A stretch of DNA of 64,000 nt from Marinobacter maroccanus (GCF_002933275.1 NZ_PSSX01000002.1:310001-374000), one strand, 5' to 3'. Shown: positions 20,474 to 29,700, numbered from the stretch's first letter. Translations and numbers: made by a program. The notes: generated by a model from the sequence alone, not told the origin.

Positions 20474-22832
20474 TGCTATCCCGTTTCTTGCTGGCCTCAG
20501 CGAATTTTGCCAGACGTTCGGCAACCCGGCGGTTGAAACTGTTCTCCGGGAACTCACCACCATCGTCCGGCTTCCCGGCCTCCAGGCCAGTGAGCAACTC
20601 AATGGCTTGATTGATATCGGAGATCGGATAGATCCGGAACTGATCCTCAGCAATCGCCTGTCTCACATCGGCTCTGAGCATCAGGTGTTCAACGTTGCTG
20701 GCTGGAAGCAGAACTCCCTGCCCATTGATCTCGCCAGCTTCCTTGCAGACGTCGAAAAAGCCCTCGATCTTTTCGTTCACGCCACCGACCGCCTGAACTT
20801 CCCCATGCTGGTTCATGGATCCCGTTACCGCAAAAGACTGCTTGATGGGTACCCGGGAAATAGCTGATAGCAGCACGCAAGTCTCCGCCACCGAGGCAGA
20901 ATCACCCTCAACGCCGCCGTAGGATTGTTCAAAAGCGAGACTCGCCGACAAGGATAGTTCGCCGTCGCCAGCGTACCGGCTCGCCAGGAACCGAGACAGG
21001 ATCATGACCGCCTTGCTGTGAATGGGGCCACCCAGTTTGGCCTCCCGCTCGATATCCACCACCTGCCCCTTGCCCGGCCGGGCCGTGGCGGTAATCCGGG
21101 TAGGCTGGCCAAACATCGACGCCCCGAGCCTGAGTACCGAAAGGCCATTCACTTGAGCCACTTCTTCACCGGCTGTGGCAATCATCACCACACCCCGGCT
21201 GATTTGCTCGCGGCTTCGCTCCCGGACCCGGCTGGCCCGGTATTCCCGCTCATCAATGGCCTGCTGGAGGTGGCTGGCTTCGACTGTATCGGCCCCGGCC
21301 TGGCCAGCCCAATGATCTGCCTCACTCAGAATATCCCGGAGCACCCGGTCATGGGCAGTCAGTTTGCGCTGGTCCGCTGCCAACCGGCTGGCATGTTCAA
21401 TCAGCCGAGCGACCGCGCTTCGCTCCAGGGGCCGCATCTTGAGCGCACGGGCCATGGTGGCGATCATTCGTGCGTAGAGGTCATAGCATTCATCGTTGCG
21501 GTCAAGATCATCCTCGAAATCCGCTTCCACCTTGAACAGGTCCAGGAAGTCCGGATCGTAATGGGACAACAGGTAATACAACATCCGGTCCCCGAGCAGA
21601 ACCACTTTGACCGACACCGGAATCGGCTCGGGCTGAAGACTGACGGTACTTACCAACCCATAGAGCCGCTCCAGGGACTCGATGCGAATCTCACCGGAAG
21701 ACAGAATCCGCTTCAGGCTTTCCCACGCCATTGGCTGCGTCAGCACCCGGCGGGCATCAATGATCAGATACCCACCGCTGGCCCGGTGCATGGAACCGCC
21801 GCGAATCAGGGTAAAATCCGTATAGAGATTGCCCTGGCGGGCCCGGTGTTCGATCTGCCCCGCCAGGTGCTGATGATTGGGCAGGTCCTCGTAGATCACC
21901 GGCGCGCCGACGGTTTCGGCATTGTCCACCAGCAAATTGACCTTGTAGCGGGCCAGCAGGCCTGCCGGTGGCCCGTTATCGCTGTCCTGGAAGGCTTCGG
22001 CATGCTCCACCACATCCTCGCGGACGGCATCCAGGTAGTCGACAATATCCGGAAGCTGTGACCACTTTTCTCTCAATTCCCCGATCGGGCCGCCCAGGGT
22101 CAGCTGAACCATCTCCTCATTGAGGGCATGAACGCGCTCCCGCACTTCTTTACGCATCCTGGGAATCTGCTGAATGGTCTGCTGTAGTTTTTTCTGAAGC
22201 TCCTCGACCTTGGATTCGACCAGCTGTTTCTCTTCATCGGAGAAGTTCTTGTATTCCTCGGGGTCGATCACTTCACCTTTGCGCATGGGAGCAAAGGTGA
22301 AACCGGCCGGCGTGGTGATCATGGCAATGTTGTTGCGGTTGGCCTCTTCCTGGATCTCGAACAGACCCTGGTGCTGGCGCTTGGCCATTTCTTCCTGCAG
22401 TTCCTGCAAGCGGGCCTGGTATTCCTCACTTTCAAAAGCGGCTGGAATAACCGTGCGCAGCTCCTCGGCAAGATCGTTCATGTCTTTCTTGAATTGCCGA
22501 CCTTCTCCGGCCGGCAGCTTCAGAGCATTCGGTCGGTCCGAGAACTGGAAGTTATAGACGTGGCACCAATCCGGAGGAACCGGTTGCCTGGCTGCATGGA
22601 GGGAAAGAAAGCGTTCGACAAGTTCATGCTTACCCGCCCCGGAGGGCCCGAGGACAAAGAGATTGAAACCGTCCGCCTGAATACCGGCGCCAAATTCCAG
22701 CGCCCTCAACACCCTATCCTGACCGTAAGGACGCTCAAGATCTTGCAGGTCTTCGGTAGTGATGAAATCCAGTTTGTCTTCCGGGCAACCGTGGTAGACC
22801 TGGTTTTCCGTTAATGGAGCGGGTAGTGGCAT
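20433..22832 (-). CDS. Lon-like ATP-dependent protease (AsrA/LonB-type, AAA_32 family)
   Basis: A 799-aa soluble protein with an N-terminal region, a P-loop (LGPSGAGKHELV, about 62-73), a coiled-coil insertion (about 180-240), an AAA part with LIIDARRVL, and a C-terminal S16 (Lon) protease domain. The catalytic Ser is in VEGDSASVAE and the Lys in GGVNEKIEGF. This architecture matches the Lon-related protease AsrA of Pseudomonas (PA0779), linked there to stress and aminoglycoside response. An AGGAGG lies just before the ATG and can pair with a sequence 70 nt upstream (see 22838-22919). Confidence 0.9.
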   Translation of the reverse strand: MPLPAPLTENQVYHGCPEDKLDFITTEDLQDLERPYGQDRVLRALEFGAGIQADGFNLFVLGPSGAGKHELVERFLSLHAARQPVPPDWCHVYNFQFSDRPNALKLPAGEGRQFKKDMNDLAEELRTVIPAAFESEEYQARLQELQEEMAKRQHQGLFEIQEEANRNNIAMITTPAGFTFAPMRKGEVIDPEEYKNFSDEEKQLVESKVEELQKKLQQTIQQIPRMRKEVRERVHALNEEMVQLTLGGPIGELREKWSQLPDIVDYLDAVREDVVEHAEAFQDSDNGPPAGLLARYKVNLLVDNAETVGAPVIYEDLPNHQHLAGQIEHRARQGNLYTDFTLIRGGSMHRASGGYLIIDARRVLTQPMAWESLKRILSSGEIRIESLERLYGLVSTVSLQPEPIPVSVKVVLLGDRMLYYLLSHYDPDFLDLFKVEADFEDDLDRNDECYDLYARMIATMARALKMRPLERSAVARLIEHASRLAADQRKLTAHDRVLRDILSEADHWAGQAGADTVEASHLQQAIDEREYRASRVRERSREQISRGVVMIATAGEEVAQVNGLSVLRLGASMFGQPTRITATARPGKGQVVDIEREAKLGGPIHSKAVMILSRFLASRYAGDGELSLSASLAFEQSYGGVEGDSASVAETCVLLSAISRVPIKQSFAVTGSMNQHGEVQAVGGVNEKIEGFFDVCKEAGEINGQGVLLPASNVEHLMLRADVRQAIAEDQFRIYPISDINQAIELLTGLEAGKPDDGGEFPENSFNRRVAERLAKFAEASKKRDSNGDANNGGGRDSD

Positions 22833-22837
22833 TACAT

Positions 22838-22919
22838 CCTCCTGATGGTTCCCACCCGAAGGTGGAATTCTCCGATTACGTCGAACGAGTAATCCGGGGG
22901 CAAAGCCCCCTCATCAGGA
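22838..22919 (-). promoter_or_regulatory. Multi-hairpin leader that can mask the Shine-Dalgarno of the Lon-like gene
   Basis: On the minus strand, TCCTGATG (22919-22912) pairs 8 of 8 with CATCAGGA (22847-22840). The second half includes AGGA of the AGGAGG site for the gene starting at 22832. Inside lie three hairpins: GGGGGC-TTT-GCCCCC (22910-22896), GATTAC/GTAATC with a 9-nt loop (22894-22874), and CCACC-TTCG-GGTGG (22865-22852), which has the very stable cUUCGg loop. A TATAGT at 22926-22921 could be a -10 box. Transcripts starting there would lack part of the masking strand, whereas read-through from cysA would carry all of it. Confidence 0.5.
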
Positions 22920-22962
22920 AACTATAGATGATGGCGGGCGACCCGCTCCAACAATCGTCAGG

Positions 22963-24054
22963 CTAGCGCCACTCGAGAGTCCTGGGCTCTGCCGCATGTT
23001 CACAGAACAGATGCCCGACATCCGGCACCGCAAAACAACGGTCACCGCGCTGGGGTTGGCGGGCGTTGAACTCGGTGTGGCTGATGCCTACCTCCCACAA
23101 CTCCTCACACTCCCAGCCATCGGGCTTGAGCTCGACCCGCACTTCCGCACCGATCAGATTGATGGCCTCAATCCGGAACGGCAGATGGGCCTGATCACTG
23201 GCGGCCTGGGTCAGGCGCACTTCGTGGGGCCGCAGATAGAGCTGAGCGTCGTCATTTTCGCAACCCTCGGGCAAGCGAATCCAGGCATCGCCCTGCCGCA
23301 TCACACCATCGCGGATCTTTCCGGAAAGCACATTCACCTGGCCCAGAAACTCGAACACAAACCGGCTGTCCGGACGGCCATAGAGTTCCAGCGGCGTATC
23401 AACCTGCTCAATCCGGCCGTTGCTCATCACAACTACCTGATCCGAGAGCTCCAGGGCCTCCTCCTGATCATGGGTCACGAACACGCTGGTAAAATGCAGC
23501 TCATCGTGGAGGCTGCGCAGCCAGCGGCGCAGGTCTTTTCGCACCTTGGCATCAAGTGCGCCGAAGGGCTCATCCAGCAGAAGAATCTCCGGGCGCATGG
23601 CCATGGCCCGTGCCAGAGCGATGCGCTGTTTCTGGCCACCGGAAAGCTGCGCCGGGTAACGGTCAGCGAGATGTTCCAGCTGCACCATTTCCAGCAGATC
23701 TTTCACCCGCTTGCGGATCTCCGGCTTGCCAGGGCGCTCCTTGCGCGGAAGTACATTAAGACCAAAGGCCACGTTCTCGGCCACCGTCATATGGCGAAAC
23801 AACGCATAGTGCTGAAAAACAAAGCCGACGCTCCGGTCCCGAACGTGCAGATCGGTCACATCCCTGCCGCTGAACCGTATCCTGCCCTCTTCCGGTGTTT
23901 CCAGGCCGGCGATAATGCGCAACAGCGTGGTCTTGCCCGAACCGGAAGGGCCCAGCAACGCCGTGAGCTGGCCATCCGGAATGGTCAGATTGATGTCATG
24001 CAGGGCCTGGAACTTGTCGAAAAACTTGTTGATACCCTGTATCTCGATACTCAT
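22963..24054 (-). CDS. cysA: Sulfate/thiosulfate ABC transporter ATP-binding protein
   Basis: A 363-aa ATPase of the sulfate importer. Walker A GPSGSGKT is at 35-42, the signature LSGGQKQR follows, and Walker B ILLLDEPFGALD with the switch His in VFVTHDQEEAL is intact. The C-terminal TOBE-type regulatory region follows (LYLRPHEVRL). It is last of sbp-cysT-cysW-cysA, all on the minus strand with 3-18 bp gaps. An alternative start within the first codons is not suggested. Confidence 0.96.
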   Translation of the reverse strand: MSIEIQGINKFFDKFQALHDINLTIPDGQLTALLGPSGSGKTTLLRIIAGLETPEEGRIRFSGRDVTDLHVRDRSVGFVFQHYALFRHMTVAENVAFGLNVLPRKERPGKPEIRKRVKDLLEMVQLEHLADRYPAQLSGGQKQRIALARAMAMRPEILLLDEPFGALDAKVRKDLRRWLRSLHDELHFTSVFVTHDQEEALELSDQVVVMSNGRIEQVDTPLELYGRPDSRFVFEFLGQVNVLSGKIRDGVMRQGDAWIRLPEGCENDDAQLYLRPHEVRLTQAASDQAHLPFRIEAINLIGAEVRVELKPDGWECEELWEVGISHTEFNARQPQRGDRCFAVPDVGHLFCEHAAEPRTLEWR

Positions 24055-24063
24055 GGGAAACCC

Positions 24064-24894
24064 TTAATTACGACTCTGACGCCATTCAACAATGGCCTTC
24101 ACGACAAGAGTGATCAGCGCGATGCCTGCCAGCAACGACGATGCCGCGAACGCGCCCACGGTGTTGTAATCCTGGTAAAGCAGCTCCACCTGCAGTGGCA
24201 GCGTATTGGTCTCGCCCCGGATATTGCCGGAGACCACCGATACCGCACCAAACTCCCCCACGGCCCGGGCATTGGTGAGAATCACGCCGTACAGCAGCGC
24301 CCAGCGAATGTTCGGCAGGGTAACCCGCCGGAACAGCTGCCAGCCGGATGCGCCCAGCACCACACCGGCCTCTTCCTCTTCCCGACCCTGTTGCTGCATC
24401 AGCGGGATCAGTTCTCTGGCCACAAACGGACAGGTCACAAATACGGTGACCATCACGATGCCGGGCCAGGAGAACATCAGTTGAATATCGTATTCACCGA
24501 GCCACTGCCCCACCCAGCCATTGCTCCCGTATAGCAGCAGGAAAAGCAGACCGGCAACCACCGGCGAGACGGCAAACGGGATATCAATCAGTGTGGTCAG
24601 CAGCTTGCGCCCGGGAAACCGGAAACGGGTCACCAGCCAGGCGAGGAACACGCCAAACACCATGTTTAGCGGCACGGTGAGCAGCGCAACCACGAGCGTC
24701 AGGCCAATCGCATGAAGCGTGTACTCGTTGAGAATATTGCTGACGTAACCGGCCCAACCCTCGGCAAACGCTTGCACAAAAATCAGCACCAGGGGCATGA
24801 ACAGCAGAAGCACTGTCAGGCCGACGGCGATTCCGATCAGAGTGCGACGAGCCAACGGGCTGTCGCCAACGCGGCGATGTTTACGCGCAGCCAT
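24064..24894 (-). CDS. cysW: Sulfate ABC transporter permease CysW
   Basis: A 276-aa inner-membrane permease with six predicted helices. The EAA loop that contacts CysA is EEEEAGVVLGASGWQLFRRVTLP. It forms a heterodimer with CysT. It lies 3 bp after cysT and 9 bp before cysA. Confidence 0.96.
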   Translation of the reverse strand: MAARKHRRVGDSPLARRTLIGIAVGLTVLLLFMPLVLIFVQAFAEGWAGYVSNILNEYTLHAIGLTLVVALLTVPLNMVFGVFLAWLVTRFRFPGRKLLTTLIDIPFAVSPVVAGLLFLLLYGSNGWVGQWLGEYDIQLMFSWPGIVMVTVFVTCPFVARELIPLMQQQGREEEEAGVVLGASGWQLFRRVTLPNIRWALLYGVILTNARAVGEFGAVSVVSGNIRGETNTLPLQVELLYQDYNTVGAFAASSLLAGIALITLVVKAIVEWRQSRN

Positions 24895-24897
24895 ACC

Positions 24898-25770
24898 CTA
24901 ACCTCCGTGCAGGCGCTTGAGATAGCGCCCCTGCCAGACGTTGATCGCCAGGAGCAGCAACAGCGATACCGTCATCACTACTGCGGCAATGGCACTGGCC
25001 GCCGGAAAATCGTATTCCTCCAGGCGAACAAAGATCATCAGACTGATCACTTCACTGATATAGGGCGAGTTGCCGGCGATGAAGATAACCGCACCGTACT
25101 CCCCAAGGCTGCGGGCAAACGAAAGCGCACCACCGGTCACTACGGCCGGCCAAAGCGTGGGGAACAGGATCTTCCGGAATACGGTCATGTCCGAGGCGCC
25201 CAGACTCATGGCCGCTTCTTCGTCTTCCGGGGCCAACTCTTCAAGCACCGGCTGAACCGTGCGCACCACGAAGGGCACGCTGGTGAATGCCATGGCCACC
25301 ACGATTCCTAACGGTGTAAAGGCGACCTCAATTCCCAGATCCGCCAGGTACTGGCCATACCAGCCGCTCTCGGCAAACAAAGTCGCCAGCGTGATGCCGG
25401 CCACTGCGGTTGGTAGGGCAAACGGAAGATCCATAATGGCATCCAGCAGCCGCTTGCCGGGAAACTCGTAACGCACCAACACCCAGGCCATCAGCAGGCC
25501 GAACACACAGTTGAACAGGGATGCCGCCAGTGCCGCGAGTACGGTGACCTTGTAGGAGGCGACCACCCGCGGATCGGTGATCACAAACCAGAACTGCTCC
25601 CATCCCATGCCGGCGGCACGGATAAACAGGCCACTGATGGGCAGAAGCAGCACCAGGCTGATGAAGAAAAGCGAAATGCCGAGGCTCAATCCGAACCCCG
25701 GCAAAACGCGTTTGGTGGCAGGAGCGCTCAGCCGTTTTGCCGGGCGCTCCGAAAGGTCAGTGGTGGCCAT
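24898..25770 (-). CDS. cysT: Sulfate ABC transporter permease CysT (CysU)
   Basis: A 290-aa permease, partner of CysW, with six hydrophobic segments and the coupling loop DEEAAMSLGASDMTVFRKILFP. An N-terminal basic stretch precedes the first helix (LSLGISLFFISLVLLLPI). It lies 18 bp after the binding-protein gene. Confidence 0.96.
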   Translation of the reverse strand: MATTDLSERPAKRLSAPATKRVLPGFGLSLGISLFFISLVLLLPISGLFIRAAGMGWEQFWFVITDPRVVASYKVTVLAALAASLFNCVFGLLMAWVLVRYEFPGKRLLDAIMDLPFALPTAVAGITLATLFAESGWYGQYLADLGIEVAFTPLGIVVAMAFTSVPFVVRTVQPVLEELAPEDEEAAMSLGASDMTVFRKILFPTLWPAVVTGGALSFARSLGEYGAVIFIAGNSPYISEVISLMIFVRLEEYDFPAASAIAAVVMTVSLLLLLAINVWQGRYLKRLHGG

Positions 25771-25788
25771 GGATCAGATGTGCATCCC

Positions 25789-26832
25789 TTAGCGGCGACG
25801 CTGCAACTGGTCCAGTTTGCCGCCGCTGGCAAAGTGGGTCTTCATGGCATTTTCCCAGCTGCCGGCGATGTCCTGAATCGGCATAAGCTTGAGTTCCGGG
25901 AATTTGTCAGCCACTTCCGCTTTCACGGTTTCGTTGTGCACCCGGTAGTTGAAGCCGGCCAGCATGCGCTGGGCTTCCTCGGAGTAAAGATGCTTCAAGT
26001 ACGCCTGGGCCAGTTCCTCGGTGCCCTTCTTCTCGATGTTCTTGTCGATCCAGGTCACCGGAAACTCGGCCAGGAAGCTCACTTTCGGAACCACAACCTG
26101 GAAGTTCTTTTCCGGGTTCAGCGCCGGGATGTTGTTTACTTCGGATTCAAAGGTCAGCAGCACATCACCGAGGCCGCGCTCAACGAAGGTGGTCGTGGCG
26201 CCACGACCGCCGGAGTCGAACACCTTCACCTGGCCCAGCAGATCGCTCAGGAAGGCATCGATCTTCTCCTGATCGTCACCGAACTTGTCCTGTGCAAAAC
26301 CCAGTGCAGCCAGGTAGGTGTAGCGGCCGTTACCGGAGGTTTTCGGATTCGGCATGATCAGCTCGACATCCTCACGGATCAGGTCGTCCCAGTTCTGGAT
26401 GTTCTTGGGGTTACCCTCTCGCACCAGGAAAGCCATGGTGGAGTAGTAAGGAGAGCTGTTGTTGGGCAGGCGTGAGGCCCAATCCTCGGGAATCAGATTG
26501 CCACGCTCGGCCAGAACATCAACGTCCGTCACCTGGTTGTAGGTAACCACATCGGCGCCCAGACCCTGAAGAATGGCACGTGCCTGCTTCGAGGAGCCGG
26601 CGTGGGATTGCTGAATGTTCACGGTTTCTCCGGTCTTCTCTTCCCAGTAGTCCTGGAACATAACGTTGTATTCCGCGAACAACTCACGGGCAATATCGTA
26701 GGAGGAGTTCAGAATCTCCCGCTCCTGGGCGGAAGCCGGGCCGGTCAGCGAGAACGCCAACGCCAGTGCACTGAACCACAGTCCCTTACGGGCTTTAGAA
26801 CCAGGAAAAATCGAATTCGGCATAGTAGGCAA
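25789..26832 (-). CDS. sbp: Periplasmic sulfate-binding protein
   Basis: A 347-aa solute-binding protein of the sulfate importer. The signal peptide ends at about residue 35 (ALALAFSLTGPASA then QEREILNSSYD). Family motifs are NSSYDIARELF, QSHAGSSKQARAIL (sulfate-contacting serines), NPKTSGNGRYTYLAALG and the GGRGATTTFVERGLGDV segment. It may start at the second in-frame ATG (MPNSIF). It is the first gene of the operon, and the AT-rich upstream region is a likely CysB target. Confidence 0.95.
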   Translation of the reverse strand: MPTMPNSIFPGSKARKGLWFSALALAFSLTGPASAQEREILNSSYDIARELFAEYNVMFQDYWEEKTGETVNIQQSHAGSSKQARAILQGLGADVVTYNQVTDVDVLAERGNLIPEDWASRLPNNSSPYYSTMAFLVREGNPKNIQNWDDLIREDVELIMPNPKTSGNGRYTYLAALGFAQDKFGDDQEKIDAFLSDLLGQVKVFDSGGRGATTTFVERGLGDVLLTFESEVNNIPALNPEKNFQVVVPKVSFLAEFPVTWIDKNIEKKGTEELAQAYLKHLYSEEAQRMLAGFNYRVHNETVKAEVADKFPELKLMPIQDIAGSWENAMKTHFASGGKLDQLQRRR

Positions 26833-26946
26833 AGCTCCCTGTTTACTCGGAATCTTGATATACGCCAGAAGAATAAGAGTGGCGCCTTGTTAGAACGCAA
26901 AGATAAGGTAGGAGCCTAAGAACCACAATGCTCTAGCTAGATGATT

Positions 26947-26975
26947 TATAACTTTTTTAGGAACTTTCAGTTATA
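26947..26975. promoter_or_regulatory. Possible CysB-type site upstream of sbp
   Basis: TATAAC (26947-26952) and GTTATA (26970-26975) form an inverted pair with 17 bp between them, in an AT-rich stretch about 115 bp before sbp. CysB sites are loosely conserved, AT-rich and paired, so this is a candidate only. The 26833-27080 gap holds nothing else that I can name. Confidence 0.3.
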
Positions 26976-27080
26976 TAGGTCACCATTGGAAAGCCCGCCG
27001 ATGATTTAGTGTCGTTGAGCTGATGCCGGGCCCATCTTCCACTACTATCAAGGTAAGTCAGCGCTGGGGAAGACGTTGCC

Positions 27081-28565
27081 GTGGGACTGTCGATCAAGAC
27101 AAAAGAATTTGCGCCGGAAGAGTTTGAACGCTTTGCAGCCAAGGTCCGGACGGACCTCAAGGCGCTCACCCGTCTTCTGAACCGGCCCGGCTTTGGCGAG
27201 GGCGAGAGCTCCATTGGCGCCGAGGTGGAGTTCTACATCGTAAACTCTGACCTGCGGGTTCAGCCGATCAACACAGAAATTGCCGCCAGCGTTCAGGACC
27301 CGCAGCTCACGGTTGAGCTCAACCGCTTCAATCTTGAATACAACCTCAGCCCCCAGGCTTTCAAGGGATCTCCCTTTGCCAGAACAGAGCAGGAGCTGCT
27401 GGTCGCCATCAGACGAATCAACCAGCACGCCGCGTCAATGGATGGGGAACTGGTACCAATCGGCATTCTGCCCACACTTCGCCAATCCGATATGGGCGCG
27501 AAGGTGATGACCGACGAGCCCCGCTATCATGCGCTCTCCAACGCGTTACTCAAGCAACGGGGCGAGCCATTCAGCATTCACATTGGCGGCAACGATGTGA
27601 TCAATCTGGAGGCAGACGACGTCTACATGGAAGGAGCCAATACCTCGTTTCAGCTGCACTGGCGCGTGCCCGCCCATCGTTTTGCCGATTATTTCAATGC
27701 CGTACAGCTGGTCACGCCGATTGTCCTCGCGCTGGCCAGCAATTCCCCCAGCCTGTTTGGCCACCATCTTTGGGACGAAACCCGCATTGCCCTGTTCAAG
27801 CAATCCATTGACAGCCGGTCCCCCAACCACAAGACCTGGCGCCATCCGTCGCGGGTCTATTACGGAAATGGCTGGACCCGCAGCGCCTGGGAGCTGTTTG
27901 CGGCCTCGGCATCGCTCTACCCGCCCATCATTCCACTGATGTCGGAGGAAGACCCGATGGCGGTGATCGATCTGGGTGAAGTGCCAAAACTGGCCGAACT
28001 GCGCCTGCACCAGGGAACCACCTGGCCCTGGAACCGGGCCATCTATGACCATACCGAAGGCGGCCATCTGCGTATCGAGATTCGCTCAATGCCTGCAGGC
28101 CCGACTGCCGCTGATATGTGTGCGAACGGCCTGTTCGTGATCGGAGCTGCACTGGCAGTACTTGATGACATTCAGCATCTGACGTCGATACTCCCCTTCC
28201 ACTACACCGAACACAATTTTTACCGCGCCGCCAAATATGGCATCGGCGCAGAAATCATCTGGCCTCACAAGGATCAGGTTCAGTTGCAGGATACGCCCCT
28301 GTTAACCGTGGCCCGGGAGCTGCTGCCCCGCGCCCGGGAAGCATTGGCAAAAACCGCCGTAGACGAGTCGGAAATTCACCGTCTGCTCGGAATCATCGAA
28401 GGCCGCATTGAAACCGCCATGTCGGGCGCCCGATGGCAACGACACATCACCGAATCTCTGTTCAAATCCCTGAGCCCCGATGAGGCGTTCCGAACCATGC
28501 TGTCTCTTTACATGGCCAACCAGAAGAAGAATACGCCGATCCATGAATGGACATTGTCACCGTGA
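27081..28565 (+). CDS. GCS2-type carboxylate-amine ligase (glutamate-cysteine ligase-like)
   Basis: A 494-aa protein of the GCS2/YbdK-type glutamate-cysteine ligase superfamily. The ATP/Mg site motif GAEVEFYIV (46-54) has the GxExE pattern, ELNRFNLEYNLSP follows, and the later HLRIEIRSMPAGPT carries further ligands. It starts with GTG, preceded by GGGGAAG. Its stop overlaps the start of the next gene (GTGA), so the two form one unit. The family condenses glutamate or similar acids with an amine. The real substrate is not deducible, and calling it glutathione synthesis would be premature because no gshB is beside it. Confidence 0.8.
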   Translation: MGLSIKTKEFAPEEFERFAAKVRTDLKALTRLLNRPGFGEGESSIGAEVEFYIVNSDLRVQPINTEIAASVQDPQLTVELNRFNLEYNLSPQAFKGSPFARTEQELLVAIRRINQHAASMDGELVPIGILPTLRQSDMGAKVMTDEPRYHALSNALLKQRGEPFSIHIGGNDVINLEADDVYMEGANTSFQLHWRVPAHRFADYFNAVQLVTPIVLALASNSPSLFGHHLWDETRIALFKQSIDSRSPNHKTWRHPSRVYYGNGWTRSAWELFAASASLYPPIIPLMSEEDPMAVIDLGEVPKLAELRLHQGTTWPWNRAIYDHTEGGHLRIEIRSMPAGPTAADMCANGLFVIGAALAVLDDIQHLTSILPFHYTEHNFYRAAKYGIGAEIIWPHKDQVQLQDTPLLTVARELLPRAREALAKTAVDESEIHRLLGIIEGRIETAMSGARWQRHITESLFKSLSPDEAFRTMLSLYMANQKKNTPIHEWTLSP

Positions 28566-29602
28566 GCAACTCGAAAATACTTGATTATCTGAATGATCCG
28601 TCACCCCGGACCCTGGGCCGCTCCCCACTCGAATGGCTGGACCAGCTGGAGAAACCCACGGTTATTCGTGTTGCCGGTCGTGATCGCTCCAGGACCCGAG
28701 CCATGGCGACACTGCTTCACGGTAACGAGCCTTCGGGCCTTTTTGCGCTTCACCGATGGCTGCTTGAGCAGCACACCCCCGAAGTCAACATGCTGTTTCT
28801 CCTGGGTGGCATCTACCCTGCGAAGATTCCGCCCAGGCTCTCAATGCGCCAGATTCCAGACGGACGAGACCTCAACCGATGTTTCAAAGAGCCTTTCGAG
28901 AAAGAGGAAGGAGCAATCGCCAAGGCCATGTTGGCTGAGCTCCATGATGCGAAGCCCGAATGCCTGCTGGATGTTCACAATACCTCAGGCACGGGGCCGG
29001 CCTTCGCCGTGTCCATCACCAATGATGCAGCCCACCAGGCACTCACCTCACTGTTTACCGACCGCCTCATTATGACGGACCTTCGTTTGGGGGCGCTGAT
29101 GGAATATTCCGAGCAGGAGGTGCCCACGGTAACCATCGAGTGCGGCGGGTCCCAGGACGACCGTGCTCATGAACTGGCCTACGAGGGGCTTGTTCGGTAT
29201 TGCTCAAGGCCAGATGTGCTGTCACTGGAAAAAGCGGAGTGGGATGTTACCGTGCTGCGCAACCCGATCCGGGTGGAGCTGGCGCCCGAAGCGACCATAG
29301 AATACCGGCTCGAACCCACCGGCCAGGCCGACCTGACGTTTCCGCCCGACATCGAGCATCGTAATTTCGGAATCGTTTCCCCGGATGAGCCCCTGGGATG
29401 GGTGGGTAAGAAAGGCCTCGGCATACTTACAGCGATTGGCCACAACCGAAAGGAGACCATGGAGCAGGTGCTGCAAGTCCGGGATGGGCAGATCTACCCT
29501 GCCCAGGCCATCAGAGCCTTTATGATTACCACCAACCCGATTATTGCGAAGAGTGATTGCCTGTTCTATGCAGTCAAGGCAACGGGCGAGCCTATTTTTT
29601 AA
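28547..29602 (+). CDS. M14-family zinc deacylase (AstE/aspartoacylase-like)
   Basis: A 351-aa zinc hydrolase of the succinylglutamate desuccinylase/aspartoacylase group. The zinc ligands His58 and Glu61 are in LLHGNEPSG and His144 is in LLDVHNTSGTG. Arg111 (DLNR) and the catalytic Glu198 (TIECGG) are present. The ATG at 28547 overlaps the ligase gene by 19 bp; a GTG at 28562 giving a GTGA overlap is an equally good start. It is coupled to the ligase gene. The pair suggests making and trimming an amide of an amino acid. The stop codon lies 2 bp before the integron's last attC site. Confidence 0.82.
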   Translation: MDIVTVSNSKILDYLNDPSPRTLGRSPLEWLDQLEKPTVIRVAGRDRSRTRAMATLLHGNEPSGLFALHRWLLEQHTPEVNMLFLLGGIYPAKIPPRLSMRQIPDGRDLNRCFKEPFEKEEGAIAKAMLAELHDAKPECLLDVHNTSGTGPAFAVSITNDAAHQALTSLFTDRLIMTDLRLGALMEYSEQEVPTVTIECGGSQDDRAHELAYEGLVRYCSRPDVLSLEKAEWDVTVLRNPIRVELAPEATIEYRLEPTGQADLTFPPDIEHRNFGIVSPDEPLGWVGKKGLGILTAIGHNRKETMEQVLQVRDGQIYPAQAIRAFMITTNPIIAKSDCLFYAVKATGEPIF

Positions 29603-29604
29603 CA

Positions 29605-29653
29605 GCTTAACGCCCGCAATCACGCGCTTGTCGCGTGGATTGCATTGTTATGC
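29605..29653 (-). repeat. attC site of cassette 6 (end of array)
   Basis: GCTTAAC (29605-29611) fits RYYYAAC, and GTTATGC (29647-29653) is the opposite core. Between them GCAATC-ACGCG pairs with CGCGT-GGATTGC (one bulged G) around a short loop. At 49 bp it is the shortest site here. It begins 2 bp after the stop of the preceding chromosomal gene. Confidence 0.7.
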
Positions 29654-29669
29654 CACCTGAACCAAAATA

Positions 29670-29684
29670 TACCAATTATTGGTA
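29670..29684. promoter_or_regulatory. ParD-type operator
   Basis: TACCAATTATTGGTA is a 7+1+7 palindrome 16 bp before the parD start and lies in the likely promoter. Autorepression by ParD through such sites is usual for the family. Confidence 0.6.
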
Positions 29685-29700
29685 CTAGCGGGGTAGCATC

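Noticed and set aside
22896..22910. Plain terminator for cysA
   Set aside because: The GGGGGC/GCCCCC hairpin has no T-tract and fits better as one arm of the leader fold before the Lon-like gene, though a terminator role is not excluded.
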